A DNA stretch of 64,000 nucleotides from Leptospira langatensis (GTDB lineage Bacteria; Spirochaetota; Leptospiria; Leptospirales; Leptospiraceae), in NCBI RefSeq assembly GCF_004770615.1, contig NZ_RQER01000007.1, positions 124,001 through 188,000 of the forward strand. Reading direction: 5' to 3'. The translations under genes were made by a program, and so were the position numbers. Shown one piece after another: positions 44,501 to 51,842 of the stretch; the first letter of the stretch is position 1, and every line of letters begins with the position of its first letter. The notes below the pieces were generated by a model. The model saw only the letters and a program-made list of their open reading frames with translations. It ran no database searches and had not been told where the DNA came from.

Positions 44501-45270
44501 CCAGCCGCCTTATACATCATCTCTCCCAAGTCATAGACTATGGAAATAAATCCATTTTTCAGAGAGCGATCCGTAAGAAGAGAAGGAGCAAAGAAACCGC
44601 CTAATAGGTTTTCCATTCCCGTACGGAAGTTCGCGTTTAATTTTAAGGACTTAAATAAGAAATCTTCAATATTATGCAGGTTATCTAATGTATCCGGATC
44701 AGTAAGGATATCCGCAGTATCATGAATAGAGGTCGTGATCTGGTCAGCGGTATGTGTATTATATTCTACTAATAGCTGATTCGCGCTCAAAGGGATCAGG
44801 TTTCTCATCACAGGATGATCGTAATGACGTATCTTCTCCAAAACCGGTTGCATATCGGAATACGCAGTAGGATTCGAAGTTTGCAGCTTATCGATTAGGT
44901 CTGCAAGACCCAAGGAAAGCGTTTGGATCGCCGTACGGCTTTGCAGAAGGGCCGCTTCCATCGCCCGAATTGTCCCTAAATTGTCCAATCTAGGCGCTTC
45001 CGAGAGGGCATCTCCCAAGGCAGAATTAAAAGAAATAGGGTCCAAACCGGTGAAAAAGCTCTTCACCACAGGATAGGGATTTAAGAAAGTAAAGAGGGAA
45101 ACCCCTGTATATGTATCCGTATTATCGGAAAATTGCGCTACACCGCTATTGTCAGTACCGGCATGAGAACAAGAGCCGAATAATGACAATATAAGAGAAA
45201 TGAAAATTATAAATTTCTTAAAATCTCGAAGGCACGTAGTTCCCCGAGCTTTTTCTCCTATTGGCAGCAT
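41515..45270 (-). CDS. Very large lipoprotein (about 1251 residues), family not recognised
   Basis: The lipoprotein signal ends LFGSC, near residue 34 from the chosen start. The ATG at 45268-45270 is preferred because AGGG sits six bases upstream; an ATG two codons earlier touches that AGGG. The N-terminal third is helical (IRAMEAALLQSRTAIQTLSL, LVEYNTHTADQITTSIHDTA). The middle is Ser/Thr/Asn/Gly rich with many predicted strands, and the C-terminal 300 residues are helical again (DDLVRRMRDYV, VTNTLDLLSSLLYKDDP). No repeats or catalytic motifs are seen. As first gene of an apparent three-gene lipoprotein operon with the two BPI-like paralogues, it may form a complex with them. That is inference from context only. 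Confidence 0.75.
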   Translation of the reverse strand: MLPIGEKARGTTCLRDFKKFIIFISLILSLFGSCSHAGTDNSGVAQFSDNTDTYTGVSLFTFLNPYPVVKSFFTGLDPISFNSALGDALSEAPRLDNLGTIRAMEAALLQSRTAIQTLSLGLADLIDKLQTSNPTAYSDMQPVLEKIRHYDHPVMRNLIPLSANQLLVEYNTHTADQITTSIHDTADILTDPDTLDNLHNIEDFLFKSLKLNANFRTGMENLLGGFFAPSLLTDRSLKNGFISIVYDLGEMMYKAAGFADELTPQTSFKQFIVHAENFFTVNSAGEPTPNEYSTNAAYNSPGGTLHPAELETMLRDLFGVIKALIFPAGDVTVNVLKETAKNAYTLDFMRNSTGSSQTFRDLLQFDGDGRNRQTDVDSRPLSSLESLFIVLTLANNYGFRWNPTGTQTQNNALTDTGSVTTGGELTLGDAMFSLGSIIGSSDNFNFKNITENSRTGGATGNTKVFRDETPDTGPASADVYRIGFNTRVLSILEAPSRGVTLPITDTSTGTAALNESQFDKVYNKTVPWMLDWIVKVTLEGYGPYYSQTDSGGNPIAPNGNLLQYQPTWKTSQYYIQVIPRTGMTSSTRLACDPNPNGTAVTNAATAIETECRIYMGGSQEGATNPATANPGATKGIYSIPETISAPIQVATAEEAFYRNLQWLLYEKRFVAVLPVRAKLAATVTYEEALFITAIGNGILGMMNLSPNCAPTKDNCTNYNGYWQKKGTPIKSFSGSQNGPWEVMGTDLQDISNIPADSVFFMEGWGYGLAGDDVFQVTAVYSALFPLLIPDPTTAYGMIPPTISQNAGVIKQLGFLGTADVPSTSATPSDPNWTNRNRLTPFIVALAKALGDDAKIPANRAAGNNPYKVFTNLAEIFSRPYLFYGPDTTAVTGNNLPATPSFNQIRTVGIGSGIRNGAATPVEYKPSKNYRSLLSVLIEGNALDGSGNETNDRNRMTDGPLDLLSKTDILSGLITFTTNLGDPNKTDARDQIMSGLQLILGETKLWSDCGGKANFDTNCPNQFSVDVAFDWLTVRIADNYDAMPRNNLYDSSWSKIDDLVRRMRDYVSKTSGWSLVRSLDFLLDLLLDIQITATDVTNTLDLLSSLLYKDDPAPPGYIRTYTISDILSTSLPPVLDAMAPYGKSLYATGYQMGKPGSFFTYMENHAYMAPHYTVADLFQNTKVLLRSNMIQTPFMDNRAFLYSAGTLIGLFGDIYEKGRRFSGEDAFFYDNWNDNQPTSTYWDDLNAIFSLR

Positions 45271-45276
45271 CTTCAT

Positions 45277-45750
45277 CCCTAAAACCTCGCTGGGCTTTGA
45301 TTCGCTTTTTAGAACGAACGTTATGTTTTTCTACCCAGCCGGCCTTTCTTTATACACCAGTCTGAAAAAACATCAATCTTTTTTTATATCAATCGTTCTA
45401 ACGTTGTATCATTCGCTATACTGGTACATATTATAACGGACTACACAAGGCTTTTTTTCACTATAATTATCCAAAATTGAGATAACGGCCGTTATTTTTA
45501 AACCTCTTATACGTCCCTTATTTTCGATAAAATTGCCGATTTTTAGCTGATCTTGACCGTTTTTAATAAGAAGAGGAAGGGTGAGAAAGGAATCAATTTG
45601 TCAAATATTTATTGACAATGGGCTTTCGACCCCCTGTAAACCAAATGTAAAGTATTCCTTAGGAAATAATTTAAGAACAGGCGGGAATTCGACTCTCAGA
45701 ACGAGTTCTAATCTGTGTTCCATAATATTCTAATTCCATAATATAAAACC
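45277..45750. other. Long intergenic region upstream of the lipoprotein operon
   Basis: No open reading frame with coding character. It is AT-rich with three notable items. ATAACGG at 45433-45439 recurs inside a perfect 14-bp palindrome ATAACGGCCGTTAT at 45482-45495. A 7-bp inverted repeat TTGTCAA-(7)-TTGACAA at 45598-45618 includes TTGACA, a -35-like hexamer, on both strands. No convincing -10 box at standard spacing was found. It is probably the control region of the three-gene lipoprotein unit (start 45270). Confidence 0.5.
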
Positions 45751-45788
45751 AACGAATAAAAAAGGCCGGGAAAAGCTTCCCGACCTTT
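45751..45788 (-). terminator. Rho-independent terminator after the TMEM43-family gene
   Basis: Arms AAAGGCCGGGAA (45761-45772) and TTCCCGACCTTT (45777-45788), loop AAGC. On the minus strand the one non-Watson-Crick position becomes a G-U pair. It is followed by TTTTATTCGTT. It lies 27 bases after the stop at 45815. Confidence 0.88.
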
Positions 45789-45814
45789 TGGAAATTCAGA
45801 TTTTCGATCTAAAA

Positions 45815-46885
45815 TTAAGCGCTTGCAGCGGCTCTCCTCTTATAGATCGCAAAGCCGATCGCAGCAAGTCCTAAGATCAGCCAAATATACCAGAATTTCA
45901 CGAGTAGAATTGTGACTGCAGTGATCAGTAAGGCAATGATCCCAAGTACGATCGAAAGAGCTGCCTTGCCAAATTCTCCTACGAAAGGGATAAAACTGAG
46001 CAGGGACATGAGTGGTCCGAGGAGAAGGATGAAACTTACCCACATAACTGCAAAGCAAAGGCCTCTCATAATCCATTTCTGAGTATTGTCGTCGCTTTGA
46101 ATGTCCTTCATAGTGGTAAGATAATCACCGATAGATGCATTTAAAAATTTATTCCCTTCCTTGCTCGTGAATTTTCCCACAGTGGTCCCGCTTACCGAAC
46201 CCACAAAGGTCATATTCTCCTCAGGGATTGGGACTACACTTACACTGATACGCTCGCATCCTTCTACAGTGTCCCGAGCGCATTTTTCGGATAAATAGAG
46301 GTGCCCTTCTTCCAAAATCCCTCTGCTCAACTGTCCCCCCTCCGGAACGACGGAACTTACTTCTGAAGTGAGATCCACATCGCCAAGAGAGACCGTATAG
46401 GTCTTACCGTCTTCTCCCTTGATCCTTGCGTCGAACGCATAGGAGTTCCTGTCGACAATAGTGCTTTTATGATACGGTTTCGATTTACATGTGGAAGATT
46501 TGAAATCCCGAGGATTTGTGGGAGAAGAGACCCAGTCCAATTTGCAATCATAGGTCTTCTTCTTGTTTGAATCTTCTTTGCTTGTTTCTTCCCAAGCATA
46601 AACTTCCGAAGATTGACTATAAGAAATGTATTTGCCCGGTTTTACGAATTCTCCTCCGAGAGGACTCGCGGATAATTTTCCGGTTACGTAAGAGGCGACC
46701 CCCGAATGCGCTTGCGAAGCGGGAACGGCCCCCTTCAATGCGGCGCCTGCTTGTTCGCAGGTCTCCACTTGGTAGATCAAAAATAAAGAGGCGGGGAATA
46801 GCACTACCCCAGCCAAGATCCCTTTGATGGATTCTCCAATAGAGCCGAGTATTCCTCCGCCCTCTCCCGAATCTTCGAATGCCAT
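45815..46885 (-). CDS. TMEM43-family membrane protein
   Basis: 356 residues. A membrane helix is at about 20-40 (IKGILAGVVLFPASLFLIYQVE), then a large soluble domain about 45-265. Three or four C-terminal helices follow (WIMRGLCFAVMWVSFILLL, GKAALSIVLGIIALLITAVTILL, YIWLILGLAAIGFAIY) with a basic end (KRRAAA). This N-helix / extracytoplasmic domain / multi-helix C-terminus is the layout of TMEM43 (LUMA), found in animals and scattered bacteria; their function in bacteria is unknown. Several Cys in the soluble domain fit a periplasmic location. GGAGG lies nine bases upstream of the ATG. It is a single-gene unit with its own terminator. Confidence 0.78.
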   Translation of the reverse strand: MAFEDSGEGGGILGSIGESIKGILAGVVLFPASLFLIYQVETCEQAGAALKGAVPASQAHSGVASYVTGKLSASPLGGEFVKPGKYISYSQSSEVYAWEETSKEDSNKKKTYDCKLDWVSSPTNPRDFKSSTCKSKPYHKSTIVDRNSYAFDARIKGEDGKTYTVSLGDVDLTSEVSSVVPEGGQLSRGILEEGHLYLSEKCARDTVEGCERISVSVVPIPEENMTFVGSVSGTTVGKFTSKEGNKFLNASIGDYLTTMKDIQSDDNTQKWIMRGLCFAVMWVSFILLLGPLMSLLSFIPFVGEFGKAALSIVLGIIALLITAVTILLVKFWYIWLILGLAAIGFAIYKRRAAASA

Positions 46886-46979
46886 ATAATCTTCCCTCCA
46901 CGCCTGAAAAGACGAAAGGGCATTCTACAGGCCGAGTGACGGAAGGAGCAATAATTTTTTTCCAAATCAGAAATGGAGG

Positions 46980-47088
46980 AGTTCCCACAAGAAAGTTAGG
47001 GGTTTTTTAGAGTTGTAAGAGAATTGAGTTTGTGGTAGAGGTTTTCGTGTACCACCGCACCGGCCCCCACCCAAATAAGGGCGGGGCC
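46980..47088. repeat. AGTTCCCACA motif and GC-rich hairpin between trpC and the TMEM43 gene
   Basis: AGTTCCCACA at 46980-46989 is followed 72 bases later by a hairpin GGCCCC-CA-CCC (47062-47072) / GGG-C-GGGGCC (47079-47088) with loop AAATAA. The core CCCCCACCCAA...GGG.GGGG is shared with the element at 30690-30740, so the two belong to one family. It lies between two minus-strand genes, after the trpC stop. Confidence 0.6.
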
Positions 47089-47127
47089 CTTATCGCCCAT
47101 CACGCGGAATTCAAATTCCGACGAAGG

Positions 47128-47877
47128 CTAAAACAACTCCAGCCAAGCCTTACGGATATCTTCCTTCTCCATAAAATAGGTTCCCACAAGAGCCGCATCC
47201 ACATGAGGACGAAATTCGTCCAGATCGGACTTACTCTTCACTCCGGACTCCCCTACTTTCACGATATTCGGAGAAAGTTTATTTGCTACCTTGGGAACCA
47301 GATCCTTGTGAATGGAGAAATCGTCCAGATCCCTGGTATTCACTCCTACAATATTGGCCCCTGCCTTACTTGCGATCTCGGCCTCTTCTTCCGTATGGAT
47401 CTCGGTCAAAACATCCATATTCAGGTTTCTAGCCTCACGGATCAGTTCGGAGAGTTTTTCGGGAGTAAGGATCCGGACGATCAGAAGAATTGCCGCCGCT
47501 CCGAATTCTCTCGCCTCCAGGACTTGTTTCCGATCTATAATAAAATCTTTTCTTAATATTGGGATCTGAAGAGAAGAGGAGATTTCCCGAAGATGCGATA
47601 GATCCCCGCCGAAGTATTGCTTGTCGGTAAGAACAGAGATCGCAGAAGCACCACATTCCGAATAAGTCTTTGCGATCGCAAGAGGATCGTATTCTTTCCG
47701 GATCACTCCGGAAGAAGGACTCATTTTTTTACATTCGGCGATAATGGAAAATTTTCTGGAACGAAGAGACTGCCATAATCCGGTCCCTTTAAACGGAGAC
47801 GGATTATAGACCGGTATAGACTCGATCTCTTTCTTTTTTGTCTCTACGATCTCCTGTAGAACCCGATGTAAAGCCAT
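47128..47877 (-). CDS. trpC: Indole-3-glycerol-phosphate synthase
   Basis: Tryptophan pathway enzyme that closes the indole ring from CdRP. It is 249 residues, the monofunctional length. Family motifs: [14 protein letters not shown] (the substrate Lys and loop), [20 protein letters not shown], the [11 protein letters not shown] strand and ALVGTYFM near the end. The first helix ([17 protein letters not shown]) is standard. It starts 3 bases after the STAS gene. Other trp genes are not in this window, so the pathway is dispersed. Confidence 0.96.
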   Translation of the reverse strand: MALHRVLQEIVETKKKEIESIPVYNPSPFKGTGLWQSLRSRKFSIIAECKKMSPSSGVIRKEYDPLAIAKTYSECGASAISVLTDKQYFGGDLSHLREISSSLQIPILRKDFIIDRKQVLEAREFGAAAILLIVRILTPEKLSELIREARNLNMDVLTEIHTEEEAEIASKAGANIVGVNTRDLDDFSIHKDLVPKVANKLSPNIVKVGESGVKSKSDLDEFRPHVDAALVGTYFMEKEDIRKAWLELF

Positions 47878-47880
47878 CGG

Positions 47881-48219
47881 TCAGGAACGGAAGGTTTTCA
47901 GGGCTTCTTCTTCCGTTTCGCGAATATCGAATAGAGAGGTGAGCTCGATCACGTCGAAAATCCTTTTTACGGCAGGTTTGATCCCGCAGATTTTCAACCC
48001 GCCTTCTTTTGCGTTTAATTTCCTCAACGTGGAAATACAGGCTCTAAAACCGGAGGAAGACATATAGTCCACATCCTGCATATTCAGGATAACCTTGGTA
48101 TGCCCTTGGTTATCGATTAGATCGTTCAGATTTTCTTCGACCTCGTTAGCGATGGAGACGTCTAGACGTCCCTTGAGGTAAACTATTAGAACTCCGTCCT
48201 GTACCTTGTGATCCAGCAA
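47881..48219 (-). CDS. STAS-domain anti-sigma factor antagonist-like protein
   Basis: 112 residues, a single STAS domain: VLIVYLKGRLDVSIANEVEE, then VILNMQDVDYMSSSGFRACI, with the Ser at the phosphorylation position of SpoIIAA/RsbV proteins in DYMSSSGF. No cognate anti-sigma kinase or phosphatase gene is adjacent, so its partner must lie elsewhere. The start is TTG at 48217-48219 with GTAGG five bases upstream. It is divergent from murD, with 74 bases between them, and probably co-transcribed with trpC. Confidence 0.9.
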   Translation of the reverse strand: MLDHKVQDGVLIVYLKGRLDVSIANEVEENLNDLIDNQGHTKVILNMQDVDYMSSSGFRACISTLRKLNAKEGGLKICGIKPAVKRIFDVIELTSLFDIRETEEEALKTFRS

Positions 48220-48293
48220 AGGAACCTACCCTTAGAGATAAATTAGAGACAATTCTTGGTCCAAAAAATAGCCTGTCAACCAAGTTCCCCGCC

Positions 48294-49643
48294 ATGAAGA
48301 ATTTTCCGACTTCCCTATTGGGCCAAAAGGTCCTGGTTCTTGGAGGAGGAGTTTCCGGTAAGGCAGCTCTTCGACTCTTGAAAGAAAGACAGGCCATTCC
48401 AGTTCTATGCAACTCGGAACCGATCCCTGATTCTTCGGTAGAGTATGTTCAAGAGAACATTTCACTTTCCGATCTTCTTCCTCTTGCGCTTATAGTGAAG
48501 AGTCCTGGTGTCTCTCCTTCCCATTCTATTTTATTACAAGCTGCTGCACTTGCGATCCCTGTCGTTTCCGAAGTGGAATTGGCGAGAGCGTTCTATTCAG
48601 GAAAGCTAATAGGCGTCACCGGTACAGATGGAAAATCCACCACCACTTCTCTCACCTGCCATTTGGTTTCGAACGATTTTCCGGGAGCGACCGCAGGCGG
48701 GAATATAGGGCTCGCCTTCAGTGATTTTTGCATGAAGCCGATCCCGCTTACCGTCCTAGAGCTTTCCAGCTACCAATTAGAAGACTCCGGTCCATTAGAA
48801 CTTAATGTATCTGTAATATTAAATCTGGCCTCGGATCATTTAGAAAGGCATAAGTCCTTGGACAAATATTTTGAGGCTAAGACTCGCATCGTAGACTCCC
48901 AGAATCCGAAGCATACCTTAGTAACTAGTTCAAAATTATTTAAAGAAAGGATCCAAAAACTAGACTGGTCCTGCAATATCTTGGTCTTCGGAAGAGAAGC
49001 CGGGAATCATGCTCTTATCTCCGACGAAGAACAAACCGTCCAAACCTCCCAGGCAAAATACGATGTGAGATCTTTTCCGCTTCCCGGCGGGCATAATCTG
49101 GAGAATCTTGCGGCCTCCATTCTCGCAGCCGAGGCAATCGGCGCGAAACCGGAGAATATCCAGAGGCTGATAGGGACATTCCAGGGACTTCCACATCGTT
49201 TTCAATATGCGGGGAAGGCAGCGGGAGTCTCCTTTATCAACGATTCCAAATCCACGAATTTACACAGTATGTTAGCTGGCTTAAGCACCTGGAAGGACAA
49301 GAAGGGAACCTTTCTGATCCTTGGTGGAAGGCCAAAAGCAGAACCTTTAGAGCCTTTAAAGGAATTCCTTTCTTCCGGAATTGGCTGGGTTTTACTCATA
49401 GGAGAGGCCAGGGAAAAATGGGCATCTGAGATCTCCCCTATCTTGGGTTCTCATTTGATCCAAGCCGACAATCTGGAAGAAGGTTTTTCCCAGATCAAAA
49501 CGGCTGTTCGATCCGGAAGGGCCAGAGTGTCTTCCGTAGTCTTCTCGCCGGCATGCGCGAGCTTCGATCTATATAAGAATTTCGAAGAAAGAGGAGATCA
49601 TTTCCTCAAACTAGTAGGGATCTGGTCCAAGGAAGAACCTTAA
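48294..49643 (+). CDS. murD: UDP-N-acetylmuramoylalanine--D-glutamate ligase
   Basis: Adds D-Glu to UDP-MurNAc-L-Ala in peptidoglycan synthesis, cytoplasmic. It is 449 residues. The N-terminal domain has VLGGGVSGKAALRLL, and the Mur-ligase P-loop is GVTGTDGKSTTTSL. Then come ELSSYQLEDS, SDHLERHKSLDKYFEAK and the C-terminal INDSKSTNLHSMLAGL, all MurD-typical. It is a lone plus-strand gene; its 3' end is 8 bases from the converging HD-GYP gene, with no terminator between. Confidence 0.96.
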   Translation: MKNFPTSLLGQKVLVLGGGVSGKAALRLLKERQAIPVLCNSEPIPDSSVEYVQENISLSDLLPLALIVKSPGVSPSHSILLQAAALAIPVVSEVELARAFYSGKLIGVTGTDGKSTTTSLTCHLVSNDFPGATAGGNIGLAFSDFCMKPIPLTVLELSSYQLEDSGPLELNVSVILNLASDHLERHKSLDKYFEAKTRIVDSQNPKHTLVTSSKLFKERIQKLDWSCNILVFGREAGNHALISDEEQTVQTSQAKYDVRSFPLPGGHNLENLAASILAAEAIGAKPENIQRLIGTFQGLPHRFQYAGKAAGVSFINDSKSTNLHSMLAGLSTWKDKKGTFLILGGRPKAEPLEPLKEFLSSGIGWVLLIGEAREKWASEISPILGSHLIQADNLEEGFSQIKTAVRSGRARVSSVVFSPACASFDLYKNFEERGDHFLKLVGIWSKEEP

Positions 49644-49651
49644 TATTATGA

Positions 49652-51631
49652 TTATTTAATTTGAGCGTGATTGAGTCTTTCCCAGACCCGCGCTTCTATG
49701 AATACTTTCAGAAGATCCTTATCCAAATGATTTTCCTTGGCTTCCATCTCTAGGATATCCAAGGCCCGATCCAAAGGAACTGCCTTCTTGTAAGGACGAT
49801 CCTGATCCGTAAGCGCATCGAATATGTCGGAGATAGTCATGATCCTGGACTGCACTGGTATATCTTCACCCGCAAGTCCTCTAGGATAACCTGTGCCATT
49901 TAACTTTTCATGATGTGCATGAGCGATTGCAGGGACCATTTTCAGATCGTTGGTCCAAGGGATCTTGCTCAAGAACTGAAAGGTATGCTCCACATGGGAT
50001 TCTATTTCCTTTCTTTCATCAAAGTCCAAGGATCCTTTTCGGATGGTCAAGAAACTGAACTCGTAAGGAGAGATGAGTTCCACATTCTCTCCTTCCGTTG
50101 TGATGTATTGCATTTTGGCGATATCTTCTAGGAACTGGGAATTTGCCTCTTCTAGAATAGAAGGCTCGTTACTCTGAGCGATGATCTGGAACATGGAATT
50201 CAGTCGCTTGCATTCTTCGGCATACTCGAATTCGATCGCTTTTTCGAACTCAGAATAGCCCAGATTTCCGTGTTTTTTTAAATATTCTATTTTTCGAATA
50301 TTTAATTTGGATTCGAAGTCCTTTCTAAGATATCTGAATCTCCAATCGATCAGACCGATCTCGAGATCTTCCAGCTTTTTTGCTTTTACTAGAACCTTCT
50401 CCCTTACCCCTACTTTTCCGAAGTCGTGCAGAAGGGAAGCATAACGGATCTCCTTGATCTGTTCCTTATTGAATTTCGTATCCCTATATTTTCCTTCGCT
50501 AACCGCATCTAGGGTCTCCGCCAAACCGACAGTGAGTTGTGCCACTCGGAAAGAGTGACCGCTTGTGGTAGGATCCCGAGCCTCGATCGCATTTACGGAA
50601 GCGGTAACAAATCCCTCGAATAAGGTCTCGATCTCTCTCAATAGATAATTGTTCTGAATAGCTACGGCAGCCTGACCAGCCACTCCAAGTACCAATTGCG
50701 CCGAGTAATCGTCGAAAGGTTGGATCTCTTCTCCTTTCATTTGTTCCACAGTTAATTTCTGGCTGAAGTTCCTCTTGCGATTGATCAGCTGCAGAACTCC
50801 GACCACATCCCCTCTATGACCCTTCATCGGGACCACGAGCATGGACTTTGTGTGATAATTGGAAAGAAGATCGAAATTGCCGTTAAAGGAGAACTCAGAT
50901 GGATCCGGAAGATTATACACATCCGGAATATTCAGGACCTTTCCGGTTTCGGCCACATAGCCGGCAATGCTGGACTTATTGATCGGAAGAATGAACTCTT
51001 CCGTATCTATGCTCAATGCAGAGATCTTAAACCGAAGATTCTTTACGAAACCGATATCGTCCTGCTCTACCAAATACAAGGAACCGGAATCCGCATTGGA
51101 AATCTCTCTCGCACTGTAGAGGATCTCTCTCAATAGTTTGTCGAAGTCTTTTTCGTTGGCAAGACTGATACCGATCCTGGTCAGTCGATTGATCTCGTAC
51201 TTTGCAGTATTGATCTTGTGCAATAGATCGAATTGATCCGTGATCATTTGCAGATTTAAGAATGCGTTTGCGAGAGCCTTGCATAAGTTCAGGTCGCTTG
51301 TGGAATCCGGAAGCACTTCGAAGATGAGATCGTCTTCGACCTCGGTATTCTTGTATCCTTCGTATCCAAGGCCGGCGTTTAATATAAACCTACCTAAAAT
51401 GAGTGGGTTTATCTTGAGCTGTTCTCGGATCTTACTGTGTTCAGCTTCTAGACTGGAACTGGAGATATAAAAGACAATATTAACGAATTGAGGAGTGTCC
51501 CGGATAGAAACGGACTCGAAGAACTCCTCGAGAGTAAGAAGTTCCGGCTGCATCTTATTTCTAAGAATAGTCAATCTCTGGCCGAGAGCTTTGGAATCCG
51601 TTACGATATATTGCTGAAACTTGGATTCCAT
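49652..51631 (-). CDS. GAF / HD-GYP cyclic-di-GMP phosphodiesterase-like protein
   Basis: 659 residues. An N-terminal helical region of about 150 residues has no family I recognise. A GAF domain is at about 155-335 ([22 protein letters not shown], then [23 protein letters not shown]). The HD-GYP domain is about 350-650: [11 protein letters not shown], the HD pair in [27 protein letters not shown] and [22 protein letters not shown]. The metal-binding His/Asp and the GYP are intact, so c-di-GMP hydrolysis is plausible. An insertion between the HD and GYP halves (about 430-540) is longer than usual. No membrane segment is seen. Single-gene transcript. Confidence 0.92.
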   Translation of the reverse strand: MESKFQQYIVTDSKALGQRLTILRNKMQPELLTLEEFFESVSIRDTPQFVNIVFYISSSSLEAEHSKIREQLKINPLILGRFILNAGLGYEGYKNTEVEDDLIFEVLPDSTSDLNLCKALANAFLNLQMITDQFDLLHKINTAKYEINRLTRIGISLANEKDFDKLLREILYSAREISNADSGSLYLVEQDDIGFVKNLRFKISALSIDTEEFILPINKSSIAGYVAETGKVLNIPDVYNLPDPSEFSFNGNFDLLSNYHTKSMLVVPMKGHRGDVVGVLQLINRKRNFSQKLTVEQMKGEEIQPFDDYSAQLVLGVAGQAAVAIQNNYLLREIETLFEGFVTASVNAIEARDPTTSGHSFRVAQLTVGLAETLDAVSEGKYRDTKFNKEQIKEIRYASLLHDFGKVGVREKVLVKAKKLEDLEIGLIDWRFRYLRKDFESKLNIRKIEYLKKHGNLGYSEFEKAIEFEYAEECKRLNSMFQIIAQSNEPSILEEANSQFLEDIAKMQYITTEGENVELISPYEFSFLTIRKGSLDFDERKEIESHVEHTFQFLSKIPWTNDLKMVPAIAHAHHEKLNGTGYPRGLAGEDIPVQSRIMTISDIFDALTDQDRPYKKAVPLDRALDILEMEAKENHLDKDLLKVFIEARVWERLNHAQIK

Positions 51632-51842
51632 TCCGATCCATCCTGGACTACTTTCAAAATCATGAAAAGGAGTTTTTTAAGCCCGTCCGGCTCCTTCTTA
51701 GTCGAAAAACATGCGTTCGGTTTAAAGTAAAGAAGCCCAAGGCAGGCGCAGATCCTGATGTCTTTCATAAGACGAACGTAAACTCGGATTCCAGCATATA
51801 GAATTATTTTAAATTACGGATCCTGAAATAGAGAAGATCTAC

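Noticed and set aside
47165..47178. GTTCCCACA inside trpC as another copy of the intergenic motif
   Set aside because: It encodes the conserved ALVGTYF strand of the enzyme, so the match is explained by protein sequence.
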